Below are positions 34,594 through 44,511 of a DNA stretch of 64,000 bases, piece after piece. The DNA is from Brevibacterium sp. CBA3109 (GTDB taxonomy: Bacteria; Actinomycetota; Actinomycetes; Actinomycetales; Brevibacteriaceae). Under the pieces are notes generated by a model that saw only the letters and a program-made list of their open reading frames with translations, did no database searches and was not told where the DNA came from. How positions within the stretch are numbered: the stretch's first letter is position 1; every line of letters begins with the position of its first letter. The position numbers and the translations under genes were made by a program. Where the stretch lies: NCBI RefSeq assembly GCF_040256645.1, contig NZ_CP158281.1:1550001-1614000 (forward strand), read 5' to 3'.

Positions 34594-35712
34594 TCAGCTG
34601 TCTCCGTCTGGGCTGTCGGTTCCAGCTTCATCGGTGGTCGACCGGATCTCATCATCGCTGGGCAGCGGTGAGGGCGAATCGTCGTTGCGCCTCCGGCCCG
34701 CGTGTGCGAATTGAGGGCGGTCGTCGGCCGTGCTCGTCGTGGTGGAGCCGAGGGCGTCGGACGTGTCCGGAAGAGTCCGAAGGACGGTCTCCTGAATGAT
34801 CGGGATGGTGATTCCGCGCCTGTCGAACTCGTTCGTGAGCTCCGCACGGAAGGCACGTTCGACCATCCACTGCAGGTTGGGCTTCGTCTTGATCATCGTT
34901 CTGATGACCCTGTACTCGGCTGAGAGCGACTGGACTCCCGCGACCTCGGGGCGTTCGAGTATGGCCGAGGCAAGGGCCTTGTCCTGCAACATGGAGTTTG
35001 TCACCGATTCGGTGATCTCATGATAGGTAGCCATCGAGGTGGAGTAGTTCACTGGGATCTCGAGCACTGCACGGGCCCAGCCTTGCGACAGGTTGCCCAC
35101 TCGCATGATCTCACCGTTGCGCACGTGCCAGAGGGTGCCAGTGAGATCGCGTACCGCTGTCTTGCGGAGCCCGAAGTCCTCGACTTCGCCGACGGCTTCG
35201 CCGAGATCGACGGTGTCGCCGATGCCGTACTGGTCCTCGATGACCATGAAGAACCCGGACAGATAGTCCTTGACGAGTTCCTGTGCGCCGAAGGCCAGTG
35301 CCACACCGACGATTCCCGCCGAAGCCAGAATCGGAGCGATGTTGAAGTTCATCTGGTCGAGGACCATGAGCACGGCGATGACGCTGATGATGATCGTCGT
35401 CACAGACGACAGCATCCGTCCCACGGTCTTCGCCCGTTGTGCACGGCGTTCACGGATGACGGTCGGCTCGATGCCTGTACGCTGTGCTTCGGCGGCCGTG
35501 GACGAGAACTTGCTGTGCCCAGCCGATTTCTCGCTGCCGACGGTGCCCTTGGCCACTGCAGTGGAAAAGCGTCGGATGAACAGCCGCATCACCATGTTCA
35601 GCACGATGGCACCGATGATGATGATGACGATCCTCAGCGGAACGCCGAGGAGAAAATCCCAATCGATCTTGGGCGCGGACAAGAGGCCAGTCTTCAGTGC
35701 AGCGAAAGTCAT
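34594..35712 (-). CDS. Small-conductance mechanosensitive channel (MscS family)
   Basis: 372 residues. A transmembrane helix near the N-terminus (VPLRIVIIIIGAIVLNMVMRLFI), a charged linker, a second (VTTIIISVIAVLMVLDQM), then the pore-lining TM3 (APILASAGIVGVALAFGAQELVKDYLSG, described here as residues ~135-162), followed by the beta domain (DQYGIGDTVDLGEAVGEVEDF). The C-terminus is a disordered acidic/Ser tail of ~50 residues. It should release solutes on hypo-osmotic shock. It lies 12 bases after pepN and 2 before the hemoglobin gene. Confidence 0.92.
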   Translation of the reverse strand: MTFAALKTGLLSAPKIDWDFLLGVPLRIVIIIIGAIVLNMVMRLFIRRFSTAVAKGTVGSEKSAGHSKFSSTAAEAQRTGIEPTVIRERRAQRAKTVGRMLSSVTTIIISVIAVLMVLDQMNFNIAPILASAGIVGVALAFGAQELVKDYLSGFFMVIEDQYGIGDTVDLGEAVGEVEDFGLRKTAVRDLTGTLWHVRNGEIMRVGNLSQGWARAVLEIPVNYSTSMATYHEITESVTNSMLQDKALASAILERPEVAGVQSLSAEYRVIRTMIKTKPNLQWMVERAFRAELTNEFDRRGITIPIIQETVLRTLPDTSDALGSTTTSTADDRPQFAHAGRRRNDDSPSPLPSDDEIRSTTDEAGTDSPDGDS

Positions 35713-35724
35713 GATGGCCCGAGC

Positions 35725-38379
35725 CTAACGACCGAAGGTCAATGCGCGCTTGGAACTGCTGGACACTTCCTGAGCGCTCAGGGCCCGTTGGGTATTGGCA
35801 AGATTCTCGCGCATCAGGCGCACCAGTCCTTTGGGAGCAGCAGGATGGTCACTCAGCCAGGCCCGCGTGGCCTGGACAGTGTGCTCGCTGACCGGGGGGA
35901 AGAGCCGCAAGGTCATGGTCTGCGCCATTTCCAGAGTCCGGGTCTCCCACCACCCGGAGACCCGCTGGAAGTACTCGCTCGAGAAGTCCCGCAGTGGTGC
36001 TTCTGAGGCGAGGATCTCACCGGTCTCAGTCTGCAGACCGGAGGCGAACCCCTGAGCCAGAGCAGCGAGTTCCGAGTTCGGAAGGTCAGCTTCGTCAATA
36101 ATGCGAGTGAATGCCTTCGACTTCGCCGCCGAGGTGGGGCGTGCGCTGCGAGCCGTCGCCGCCTGACGCACCCCGGTGGCCGAGGGGTCCGTGTTTGCCA
36201 TGGCCTCGATTGCGGAGTCGACGATCTCATCGTGTGCCGCCAGTGCGATGATGATCTCCCAGGTGAGATCGGTGTCGATGGTGATCCCGTGGACTGTGTC
36301 CCCGGCCGCATCCAACCAGGACTCCAGCTGAGTGATCTGCGCCTGGGATGACGCATGCTGAATGAAGCCGCGCACGAATTGGAACGCCTGGTCAGTGCCT
36401 CCGGGCACTGTGTCGAGGAGCTGTGCGAACCGGTCGGCGACGGCAGTGTGAGCCTCTGCCCGTGCCTCCGGGGGCAGGTAGGCCGCGACAGCGGTCTCGA
36501 GTTGACGCATCTGGGTGAGCAGTCCCGAGGAATGTGTCACGGCCGCACAGTTGTCCAAAACTGTGGCGATGTAGTCCTGGACCGGACGTTGTCCGTCGCG
36601 AACAGAGTCCCAGAGGGTGCCGAGGATGAGCAGCTGAGTCAGAGAGTCATCGAAGTCCCCGAGTCGGTCGGCCGCGACATCCATGCTTTCGCGATCGAAA
36701 CGGACCTTCGCATAGGCCAGATCTTCGTCATTGACGATGATGACGTCGGGCTTGGGCAGGCCGCGGGCCTCGTCAACGGTGGTCGACTCCGAATCGATGT
36801 CGAGCGGGAAACTGTGGGTGCGGACCAGCCGGCCCTGCCCATTATCGGAGTAGAACCCGATGGCCAGGCGGTGCGGACGAAGGGACGGAACCGGTTGTCC
36901 TTCGATGATCCACGGCTGCTGGGTCACAGCCAGTTCGGTCACCACCTCGGCGCCATTGTCGGACTCGAACTCTAGCTCGGCTTCGATGAGGTTGACACCA
37001 GATTCTTCGAGCCACAGCTTCGACCAGGTGGCGAGGTCACGTCCGCTTGTCGCTTCAAGCTCGCCGAGGAGGTCAGGCAGTTCCGTGTTCGACCACGCGT
37101 GCTTGTCGAAATAGCGCTTGAGGCCGGAGAAGAACTCGTCTCGACCGACCCACGCGACCAACTGCTTGAGCACAGAGGCGCCCTTGGCGTAGGTGATGCC
37201 GTCGAAATTGACCTCGACATCTGCAAGGTCGTCGATGCTGGCGACAATCGGGTGGGTGCTCGGCAGCTGATCCTGGCGGTAGGCCCACGACTTCTCAATC
37301 GTGGCGAACGTCGTCCAAGCCTCCGAATATTCAGTGGCCTCGGCTGTGGCCAGAGTCGACATGAATTCGGCGAAGGACTCGTTGAGCCACAGGTCGTTCC
37401 ACCATTTCATCGTCACCAGATCTCCGAACCACATGTGTGCCAGTTCATGGAGCACGGTCACGGTGCGACGCTCAACGAGGGCCTCGGTGGGTCGGGAACG
37501 GAAGATGTAGTTTTCAAGGATCGTCACAGCACCGGCGTTCTCCATCGCTCCGGCGTTGAACTCAGGGACGAAGAGCTGATCGTATTTCTCGAACGGGTAG
37601 GACACGCCGAACTCACGTTCATAGAACTCGAAGCCTGCTCGTGTGATGCCGAACAGATTCTCGGCATCAAGATGGTCGAAGAGGGACTCGCGGCAGTACA
37701 AGCCAAGGGGGACTGGGGAGCCATCGGAGGAGATCAGCTCGGAATGCACGCTGCGGTACGGGCCGGCCACGATTGCAGTGATATAGGAGGAGATCGGAGT
37801 CGTCGGGGCGAATTGCCACACTGCGGTGTCGTCGACCGGCGTTTCGTCGAGTTCGGAGAAGACTTCGCTGGGATCCCCGGGAGTTGGAGTGGGGGAGTTC
37901 GACACAACTGTCCAGCGTGCCGGGGCCACAACGGTGAAGGAGTACGGAGCCTTGAGATCGGGCTGCTCGAACACTGGGAAGACACGTCTGGCGTCGGGGA
38001 CCTCGAACTGTGAGTAGAGGTAGACCTCATCGTCGATGGGATCGACGAAGCGGTGCAGGCCTTCACCCGTGTTCATGTAGTGGAAGTGCCCATCGATGAT
38101 GAGTTCATTCTCAGCGGCGAGACCGGGGAGGGAGATCCGGGAGGCAGAGACGACCTCGGAGGCTTCGAGGTCGAGCCCGTTGAGGCGGATGCGTTCGACG
38201 CTGGCGGTGATGGCGTCGATGAATGTCTCCGACTCCGGTGCTGCGGTGAAGCGGATGCGGGAGCGGACTCGGAATCGATCGCCCTCTCCAGTGAGAATCA
38301 GGGTGTTCTCATAGCTCGAGACGTCGATGAGGGATGAACGTCTGCATGCTTCCTCGCGGGTGAGGTTGTATTGGGGCAC
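35725..38379 (-). CDS. pepN: Aminopeptidase N (M1 family)
   Basis: Zinc aminopeptidase with broad N-terminal specificity, probably cytoplasmic (no signal peptide). 884 residues from GTG 38379. Exopeptidase motif GAMEN is at about 277-281, zinc motif HELAH at 311-315, third ligand E334 in LWLNESFAE. The C-terminal ERAP1-like domain is complete. I choose GTG 38379 because GGAGG lies 10 bases upstream and the protein then begins VPQYNLTREEACRR, as M1 relatives do; the frame stays open to 38541, and ATG 38496 is an alternative. First gene of the pepN-mscS-glbO run. Confidence 0.93.
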   Translation of the reverse strand: MPQYNLTREEACRRSSLIDVSSYENTLILTGEGDRFRVRSRIRFTAAPESETFIDAITASVERIRLNGLDLEASEVVSASRISLPGLAAENELIIDGHFHYMNTGEGLHRFVDPIDDEVYLYSQFEVPDARRVFPVFEQPDLKAPYSFTVVAPARWTVVSNSPTPTPGDPSEVFSELDETPVDDTAVWQFAPTTPISSYITAIVAGPYRSVHSELISSDGSPVPLGLYCRESLFDHLDAENLFGITRAGFEFYEREFGVSYPFEKYDQLFVPEFNAGAMENAGAVTILENYIFRSRPTEALVERRTVTVLHELAHMWFGDLVTMKWWNDLWLNESFAEFMSTLATAEATEYSEAWTTFATIEKSWAYRQDQLPSTHPIVASIDDLADVEVNFDGITYAKGASVLKQLVAWVGRDEFFSGLKRYFDKHAWSNTELPDLLGELEATSGRDLATWSKLWLEESGVNLIEAELEFESDNGAEVVTELAVTQQPWIIEGQPVPSLRPHRLAIGFYSDNGQGRLVRTHSFPLDIDSESTTVDEARGLPKPDVIIVNDEDLAYAKVRFDRESMDVAADRLGDFDDSLTQLLILGTLWDSVRDGQRPVQDYIATVLDNCAAVTHSSGLLTQMRQLETAVAAYLPPEARAEAHTAVADRFAQLLDTVPGGTDQAFQFVRGFIQHASSQAQITQLESWLDAAGDTVHGITIDTDLTWEIIIALAAHDEIVDSAIEAMANTDPSATGVRQAATARSARPTSAAKSKAFTRIIDEADLPNSELAALAQGFASGLQTETGEILASEAPLRDFSSEYFQRVSGWWETRTLEMAQTMTLRLFPPVSEHTVQATRAWLSDHPAAPKGLVRLMRENLANTQRALSAQEVSSSSKRALTFGR

Positions 38380-38525
38380 TTTGGGGTGGCCTCCGCTTCG
38401 GGTCCGGGTGTACTCGGCCATTCTTTCATGGACACGTTCCTCTTCGGGCCCGAGGCTTGATAAATTGGCCTCGGAGATGGCGGGCTGTTCAGTCATGCCC
38501 GCGCCCACGCTATTGAGGAGTGAAA

Positions 38526-39131
38526 TTGAGCAAAGAGACACTTGACCTGTGGTTCGACACCGCTTGCCCCTGGGCCTGGATGACCTCGCGTTGGGGCCTG
38601 GAGGTTGCTAAGGTCCGCGACATCGATGTGAAGTTCCACGTCATGAGCCTGCATATCCTCAACCGTGACAAGGATATTCCCGCCGACTACCGGGAGCTCA
38701 TGGACCGTGCGCTGGCGCCGATGCGCATCGTCACCGCCGCCATCGCCGAACATGGCGAGGAGATCACCGCACCCCTGTACACCGCAATCGGAACTCGGAT
38801 CCACCCCGGAGGGGAGCAGGACTTCGACAAGGCCGTCGCCGAGGCTCTGGATGAGGTCGGCCTGCCGGCTGACCTGATGAAGTACGGCGAACGCGACGAC
38901 TATGACGCCGCGCTGCAGGAATCGCATGATGAAGCTCTGGCACTTGTCGGCGACGACGTTGGCACGCCGATCTGCCGTGTGGCAGGAACAGCCTTCTTCG
39001 GTCCAGTCGTCACCCCGGCTCCGAAGGGAGAGGACGCGGGTCGACTCTTCGACGGTGTTCTCGCTGTTGCCTCGACTCCAGGCTTCTTCGAACTCAAACG
39101 CACGCGCAATCAGGGCCCGATCTTCGACTGA
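38526..39131 (+). CDS. DsbA-family protein of the mycothiol-dependent nitroreductase type, single-Cys active site
   Basis: 201 residues, thioredoxin fold with helical insertion. The active site reads TACPWAWM: C14 is present but the second Cys of CPWC is Ala17, so it cannot form the usual intramolecular disulfide. The overall sequence (LWFDTACPWAW, VGDDVGTPICRVAGTAFFGPVV) resembles Rv2466c-type proteins that work with mycothiol. No signal peptide, so cytoplasmic. TTG 38526 with GAGGAG five bases upstream is my start; GTG 38520 lies inside that ribosome site. Divergent from pepN. Confidence 0.82.
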   Translation: MSKETLDLWFDTACPWAWMTSRWGLEVAKVRDIDVKFHVMSLHILNRDKDIPADYRELMDRALAPMRIVTAAIAEHGEEITAPLYTAIGTRIHPGGEQDFDKAVAEALDEVGLPADLMKYGERDDYDAALQESHDEALALVGDDVGTPICRVAGTAFFGPVVTPAPKGEDAGRLFDGVLAVASTPGFFELKRTRNQGPIFD

Positions 39132-39229
39132 GGCTCCGGCCTCGTCTCTGGAGCATCCCGAAACACCCACCACCACACGCACAGTCTTTCCTGGGCACCT
39201 TGCCCTGGACACCTCGAAGGAGTGACCAC

Positions 39230-39703
39230 ATGAAGGTTCATCTCGGCACCGACCACGCAGGATTCGAATTCAAAGAGGTTCTCAAGGCACACCTCGGCGA
39301 ATCGGGTTACGAAGTCATCGACCACGGTGCGCTCGAATACGATGCACTCGATGACTACCCCGCGTTCTGCATCGCCGCGGCTCAGGCCGTCGTCGATGAT
39401 CAGGCGGCAGGCGTTGAGGCCCTGGGCGTCGTCATCGGCGGGTCTGGCAACGGCGAGCAGATCGCCGCGAACAAGGTCAAGGGAGCCCGGACCGCCCTGG
39501 CTTGGAACACTGACACGGCTAAACTCGCGCGCGAACACAACAACGCCCAGATCGTCTCGGTGGGTGCCAGACAGCACACGGAAGCTGAGTCCATCGCCAT
39601 CGTCGATGCCTTTCTCGCAGAGGCCTTCTCCGGCGAAGAGCGCCACGAGCGTCGGATTCGGATCATGGACGCCTACGAATCCGAGGGCCAGTCGGCGCTG
39701 TGA
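39230..39703 (+). CDS. rpiB: Ribose-5-phosphate isomerase B
   Basis: Interconverts ribose 5-phosphate and ribulose 5-phosphate. 157 residues. N-terminal GTDHAGFEFKE and the loop VIGGSGNGEQIAANKV are of the M. tuberculosis RpiB type, in which Glu acts as the base. HNNAQIVSVGARQHT and RHERRIR contribute phosphate binding. ATG 39230 with GAAGGAG seven bases upstream. Frame continues upstream to 39200 but without a ribosome site. Confidence 0.94.
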   Translation: MKVHLGTDHAGFEFKEVLKAHLGESGYEVIDHGALEYDALDDYPAFCIAAAQAVVDDQAAGVEALGVVIGGSGNGEQIAANKVKGARTALAWNTDTAKLAREHNNAQIVSVGARQHTEAESIAIVDAFLAEAFSGEERHERRIRIMDAYESEGQSAL

Positions 39704-39766
39704 GTGTCACGAACCGAGTATCACCATGACGACACCAAGTATGACTATGACGATGGAGGCAAAGCT

Positions 39767-40879
39767 GTGAAGATCCGTGGTGCCGTACTTCGTGGCATGG
39801 GCGCTGCGCGTCCCTATGCGAACACGCAGCCGATGTCGATCGAAGAACTCGAACTCGACGGGCCCGGTCCCGGTGAGGTGCTCATCCGCCTCAGCGCTGC
39901 TGGTGTCTGCCACTCAGACCTGTCCGTCGTTGACGGCAACCGCCCGCGGCCTCTGCCGATGCTGCTCGGCCATGAGGGTGCGGGAATCGTCGAACAGCTC
40001 GGCGAAGGCGTCGATGATCTCAAGATCGGCGACCAGGTCGTCACCGTGTTCCTGCCGCGCTGTGGCGAATGTGCGAACTGTCGAACAGACGGGAAGCTCC
40101 CGTGCACTCCGGGCGGTGCCACGAACGGTGCGGGGACGTTGCCGTTCGACGGGCACAAGGTGCGACTCCATGATGCCTCCGGCGCCGAAGTGCTCCACCA
40201 CCTCGGTGCGTCGGTGTTCGCCTCCCACGCCGTGCTCAATCGTGCCTCTGTCGTTCCGGTGGCTTCTGACGTTCCCGCGTCGATCGCGGCCGTGCTCGGC
40301 TGTGCGGTACTCACGGGCGGGGGAGCGGTCCTCAACGCGGGAGCTCCGGGACCCGAGGACGAGATCATGATCGTCGGGTTGGGAGGGGTCGGGATGGCTG
40401 CCTTGATCACGGCCCTGTCCATTGAGACTGCGGGTGTGATCGGCGTCGACGCGAATCCGGACAAACTGGTCCGAGCACAAGAACTGGGCGCGGCCGAGGT
40501 CTACACTCCCGATCAACTGGGGCAGCGGCGGACTCCGATCGTCATCGAGTGCGTCGGTCATCCGCGGGCCTTCGAAACCGCGTTCTCGGCGACCGCGGTG
40601 GGCGGGAAGACCATCACAGTGGGGCTGCCCGCTCCTGACGCGCAGTCGCACATCACCCCTGTCACGCTGACAGCCGAGGCCCGTACCGTCATCGGTTCGT
40701 ACCTGGGTTCGGCGGTGCCCAGTCGGGATATTCCCGTCTACGCCGACCTGTGGCGTCAGGGCAAGCTGCCGGTCGAGGAACTGGTTTCGGACACCATCGG
40801 CCTCGATGACCTCAATGCAGCCTTCGACGCCCTGGCTGACGGAACCGTCGTGCGGCAGGTCATCGACTTTCAGCGTTGA
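39767..40879 (+). CDS. Zinc-dependent alcohol dehydrogenase (MDR family)
   Basis: 370 residues. Catalytic zinc ligands C48 in GVCHSD and H69-E70 in LLGHEGAG; structural zinc Cys at 99, 102, 105 and 113 (CGECANCRTDGKLPC). The Rossmann loop is IVGLGGVGMAAL. This matches class III-like NAD-dependent alcohol or formaldehyde dehydrogenases of Actinobacteria; the substrate is not determinable. GTG 39767 has GGAGG seven bases upstream; the frame is open back to 39704, directly after the rpiB stop. Convergent with the sugar dehydrogenase remnant. Confidence 0.9.
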   Translation: MKIRGAVLRGMGAARPYANTQPMSIEELELDGPGPGEVLIRLSAAGVCHSDLSVVDGNRPRPLPMLLGHEGAGIVEQLGEGVDDLKIGDQVVTVFLPRCGECANCRTDGKLPCTPGGATNGAGTLPFDGHKVRLHDASGAEVLHHLGASVFASHAVLNRASVVPVASDVPASIAAVLGCAVLTGGGAVLNAGAPGPEDEIMIVGLGGVGMAALITALSIETAGVIGVDANPDKLVRAQELGAAEVYTPDQLGQRRTPIVIECVGHPRAFETAFSATAVGGKTITVGLPAPDAQSHITPVTLTAEARTVIGSYLGSAVPSRDIPVYADLWRQGKLPVEELVSDTIGLDDLNAAFDALADGTVVRQVIDFQR

Positions 40880-40901
40880 AATCAGCCTCAACTAGGTTTC
40901 T

Positions 40902-42127
40902 TCATCCTCCAGCGCTGAGGTCGGAGGGAATACGGAGGATCCGGTCGTCGGCGGCGGCCGGATCACCGCGCCCGTCCGTGTTGTTCGTCAGGATCCACAC
41001 CTCGCCACTCGGTGTCGTCACCACATCACGCAGACGACCGAACTCTCCGGCATAGGCGACCTCGGCCTCGGCGATATCCGATAGGGGCACGGTCCGCAGC
41101 GCCCGTCCGCGAAGGTTGGCGATGAGTAGTGTGTCCTCAATGATGGCGAGTCCACTCGGGCTAGCCTGGTCGGGTCTCCACTGCTGAACCGGATCGATGA
41201 AATCATCGTCATCGGCGACACCTTCCGCGACTCCTTCGACTTCCGGCCAGCCATAGTTGCCCCCGGCCTCGATGATGTTGAGCTCATCCCAGGTGTCCTG
41301 GCCGAAATCGCTGGCATACATCGTGTCGTCTTCGTCCCAGGCCAGTCCCTGTGGGTTGCGGTGCCCATAGGAGTAGACGAGGGAATCGTTGAAGGGATTG
41401 TCCTCCGGCACGCTGCCATCTGGTTTCATCCGCAGGATCGAGCCCGAGAACGACTCACGATCCTGCGCGACGCTCCGGTCACCGGCGTCGCCGACGGTTG
41501 CATAAAGCATTCCGTCCGGGCCGAAGGCCAGACGCCCACCGTTGTGGAATCCGGCCTTGGCGATACCGTCGAGGATTGTCTCCGGTGGGCCGACCTGAAC
41601 CCCCTCGGAATCACGCAGGAGCGGGAATCGCTGGATGCGGTTATCCGACTCGGTGGTGAAGTATGCGTAGAGATTGTCGCCGCTGACGCTCAGCCCTAAG
41701 AGACCGCCTTCACCCGAGGCGGAGACACCTGCAACCGTGGTGATCTCTCGGGCCTGCGCGGGGCGCTGATCGTCGATTTCGAGTATGCGAGCGGAATCTC
41801 GTTCACTGACCAGAGCCATGTTCTTGTAGAAGGCAAGAGACCAGGGGCCTTCAGATTCTGCGCCACCACCTCCGGTTCGGTCTCGGACCCGCTGCCCTTG
41901 TCGAACCCGCTGTTGGTCTGTGAGGGGGAAGCCGACGAGCTTGCCGCGGGCCAATCTGTATTGTCGGAAGTGCAGCCGCTCAGGGCCACTGCAAGTGTGA
42001 TCGCGACCGTGGCATGTCGAGGAACGGTGTATGCAGCACGGTATCCGATCCTCGACGCTGTGTGTTTGGGACCTATGTGTGGCGGCGGCATGCGAAGGAA
42101 AGGTCTGACGTGTCTCCGGATTGGCAT
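40902..42127 (-). pseudogene. PQQ-type glucose/sorbosone dehydrogenase lipoprotein, frameshifted
   Basis: Soluble beta-propeller sugar dehydrogenase of the YliI/Asd type. The N-terminal frame (start about 42127) encodes a lipobox, TLAVALSGC, then a Ser-rich linker and PEVVAQNLKAP. The rest (WSLAFYKNMALVSERDSARI, FHNGGRLAFGPDGMLYATVGD, YSYGHRNPQGLAWD, NYGWPEVEG) is in another frame. One base appears missing in the GGGG/CCCC run at 41844-41847; restoring it would join LKAP to WSLAF as in the family. It could be a genuine inactivation or a sequencing error in a homopolymer. All later frame is open to the stop, which suggests a recent event. Confidence 0.82.
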
Positions 42128-42260
42128 CAGCAGCCCACCTTCTGGCCTCGACATTCTGCGAGCCTGCCCTCCCATCGTCTCCTGCGCGGACGAATTATGG
42201 GTCTCGATCGGGCATCAGAAGGAGTTCAGCAAGGGAATCGATGCGTCGTGAATACGAAGA

Positions 42261-42291
42261 AAGCCGCCCGGACATTCAGTCCGAACGGCTT
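42261..42291 (-). terminator. Terminator of tRNA-Pro
   Basis: On the minus strand AGCCGTTCGGAC pairs with GTCCGGGCGGCT (two G-U pairs), loop TGAAT, followed by TTTCTTCG. It lies 9 bases beyond the tRNA 3' end. Confidence 0.7.
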
Positions 42292-42299
42292 CACTATCG

Positions 42300-42373
42300 T
42301 CGGGATGACAGGATTTGAACCTGCGACCCTCTGTTCCCAAAACAGATGCGCTACCAAGCTGCGCCACATCCCG
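42300..42373 (-). tRNA. tRNA-Pro (anticodon TGG)
   Basis: Acceptor CGGGATG/CATCCCG with discriminator A, D stem GCGC/GCGC, anticodon stem TCTGT/ACAGA around loop TTTGGGA (anticodon TGG, reading CCA), T arm GCAGG-TTCAAAT-CCTGT. CCA is not encoded. Transcribed away from tRNA-Gly, which starts 179 bases to the right on the other strand. Confidence 0.95.
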
Positions 42374-42507
42374 CGACGTAGACAATCTAACCACAGGCAG
42401 GGGTTCAGATGCACATCGATTCGCCCTGTCGTCGCGAATGGGATACAGGTCACAACCGCTGGGGCCCGAGCGCCCCTGGGGTGTGACTCAGCTCATCTTC
42501 GGTCGAT

Positions 42508-42537
42508 TTGGCGGCCGGCGCGAATGTCGACTATAGT
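42508..42537 (+). promoter_or_regulatory. Probable promoter of tRNA-Gly
   Basis: TTGGCG (42508-42513), 18 bases, TATAGT (42532-42537), placing the start about 7 bases later and the mature tRNA 5' end at 42552. The -10 is within the palindrome GACTATAGTC. Confidence 0.6.
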
Positions 42538-42551
42538 CGTTAACGCAACAC

Positions 42552-42625
42552 GGGGATGTAGCTCAATGGTAGAGCCTCAGTCTTCCAAACTGATGGTGCG
42601 GGTTCGATTCCCGTCATCCCCTCCA
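42552..42625 (+). tRNA. tRNA-Gly (anticodon TCC)
   Basis: Acceptor GGGGATG/CATCCCC, discriminator T, encoded CCA (42623-42625). D stem GCTC/GAGC, anticodon stem TCAGT/ACTGA with loop CTTCCAA (anticodon TCC, reading GGA), T stem GCGGG/CCCGT with TTCGATT loop. It has its own promoter and a hairpin terminator two bases after CCA. Confidence 0.95.
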
Positions 42626-42627
42626 AG

Positions 42628-42655
42628 ATGTCGTCGCTGGTCACAGCGGCGACAT
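42628..42655 (+). terminator. Terminator of tRNA-Gly
   Basis: ATGTCGTCGCTG (42628-42639) pairs with CAGCGGCGACAT (42644-42655) with one G-U pair, loop GTCA, followed by TGTTATTT. Confidence 0.8.
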
Positions 42656-42813
42656 TGTTATTTCCGGAGAATGCCGCACAGGGCTGGCTTGGCCACCGTA
42701 TGTCGGCACTGTGTTCCAGGGATCAGTAATTGAGTCGCTGACGAGTGATGCTGAGATCCAGCGGAACATCGTTGTTCTCGGCTTAACTTCTCGCAGACCG
42801 GAGATCGACGACT

Positions 42814-44511
42814 TCACTTGACGTTACCTCCGGCGAGTTGCGGTTCAGTGGTGCCGTGCCCGGCGTATTCGAGCAGCTCCGGATGGTTCACATCAAAGGC
42901 CGGACGCTCTGAACGGATGCGAGGCAACGAAGTGAAGTTGTGGCGCGGGGGTGGGCAGGAAGTCGCCCACTCCAGCGAACCGCCATAACCCCACGGATCA
43001 TCGACCGTGACCTTCGGCGCATTGCGGGCGGTGATCCACACGTTCCAGAAGAACGGAACCATCGACAGACCCAGCAGCATCGCACCGACAGTGGACACCT
43101 GGTTCATCCACGTGAAGCCATCCTGGGGAAGGTAGTCCGCGTAGCGACGTGGCATACCGTCGACTCCCAGCCAGTGCTGGACGAGGAACGTGCCGTGGAA
43201 GCCGATGAACAGCATCCAGAAGTGGATGTGTCCCAACTTCTCGTTGAGCATCTTCCCGGTCCACTTCGGCCACCAGAAGTAGAAGCCGGCGAACATCGCG
43301 AAGACAACCGTGCCGAAGATCACGTAGTGGAAGTGGGCGACGACGAAGTAGGTGTCCGAGACCTGCTGGTCAAGGGCAGGGCTGGCCAGGATGACACCGG
43401 TGAGACCACCGAAGAGGAATGTGACGAGGAACCCGATGGACCAGACCATCGGAGTCTCGAAGGTGATCGACCCACGCCACATCGTGCCCACCCAGTTGAA
43501 GAACTTCACACCCGTGGGAATCGCGATGAGCATCGTCATGAACGCAAAGAAGGGGAGGGCGACAACACCGGTGACGTACATGTGGTGGGCCCACACAGTC
43601 ACCGACAGCGCTGCAATCGCAATCGTTGCGAAGACCAGTTCCTTGTAACCGAAGACAGGCTTACGGCTGAAGACAGGGAAGATCTCGGTCACGATGCCGA
43701 AGAACGGCAATGCGATGACATAAACCTCGGGGTGACCGAAGAACCAGAACAAGTGCTGCCACAGGACTGGTCCCCCGTTGCCGGGACTGAAGACATGGGA
43801 TCCCAATATTCGGTCAGCGCCCAACACCAGAAGAGCTGCTGCCAGAGGCTGGAAGGCCATGAGGACCAGAATTCCGGTGATGAGTGTGTTCCAGGTGAAG
43901 ATCGGCATGCGGAACATGGTCATACCAGGAGCACGCATCGTGATGACGGTGGTGATGAAGTTGACAGAGCCGAGAATCGTGCCGATTCCCTGCAACGCCA
44001 AGCCGAGAACCCAGAGGTTGCCGCCAGCGCCTGGAGTGAACGTGGTGTTGCTCAGCGGCGCGTACGCAGTCCATCCGAACGAGGCTGCACCCTGGGGGGT
44101 GAGGAAGCCGGAGATGGCGATCAGCGAACCGAAGAGGTACATCCAGAAGGCAAACGCGTTCAGACGTGGGAACGCCACGTCGGGAGCACCGATCTGCAGG
44201 GGCATGATGACGTTGGCGAAGCCCGAGAAGAGTGGTGTCGCGAACATCAGCAGCATCAAGGTGCCGTGCATCGTGAACAGCTGGTTGTACTGTTCTTTGG
44301 TTTCGACAATCTGCATGCCGGGATCGAAGAGCTCGAGACGGATGATGAGCGCCATGACGCCGCCGACGCAGAAGAAGAAGAACGAGGCGATCAGGTACAT
44401 GTACCCGATCGTCTTATGGTCAGTCGACGTGATCCAGTCGACGATGATCTTGCCCTTGCTCCGCGGAACAACAGGGGCGTCAAGGACCGACTGATTCATC
44501 GTTGCGGTCAT
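42814..44511 (-). CDS. ctaD: Cytochrome c oxidase subunit I (aa3 type)
   Basis: Membrane subunit with heme a and the heme a3-CuB centre that reduces oxygen. 565 residues, twelve transmembrane helices. Heme His in [14 protein letters not shown], CuB His and cross-linked Tyr in [13 protein letters not shown], two CuB His in [10 protein letters not shown]-channel Lys in [10 protein letters not shown], and heme ligands in [10 protein letters not shown] are all intact, so the protein should be functional. ATG 44511 overlaps the stop of a ctaC tail (ATGA), the usual ctaC-ctaD coupling. But ctaC itself is cut off and no ctaF follows, only tRNA-Gly on the other strand. Confidence 0.95.
   Translation of the reverse strand: MTATMNQSVLDAPVVPRSKGKIIVDWITSTDHKTIGYMYLIASFFFFCVGGVMALIIRLELFDPGMQIVETKEQYNQLFTMHGTLMLLMFATPLFSGFANVIMPLQIGAPDVAFPRLNAFAFWMYLFGSLIAISGFLTPQGAASFGWTAYAPLSNTTFTPGAGGNLWVLGLALQGIGTILGSVNFITTVITMRAPGMTMFRMPIFTWNTLITGILVLMAFQPLAAALLVLGADRILGSHVFSPGNGGPVLWQHLFWFFGHPEVYVIALPFFGIVTEIFPVFSRKPVFGYKELVFATIAIAALSVTVWAHHMYVTGVVALPFFAFMTMLIAIPTGVKFFNWVGTMWRGSITFETPMVWSIGFLVTFLFGGLTGVILASPALDQQVSDTYFVVAHFHYVIFGTVVFAMFAGFYFWWPKWTGKMLNEKLGHIHFWMLFIGFHGTFLVQHWLGVDGMPRRYADYLPQDGFTWMNQVSTVGAMLLGLSMVPFFWNVWITARNAPKVTVDDPWGYGGSLEWATSCPPPRHNFTSLPRIRSERPAFDVNHPELLEYAGHGTTEPQLAGGNVK

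Noticed and set aside
38380-38541. Upstream extension of pepN
   Set aside because: The frame is open, but M1 relatives lack this segment and the best ribosome site precedes GTG 38379.
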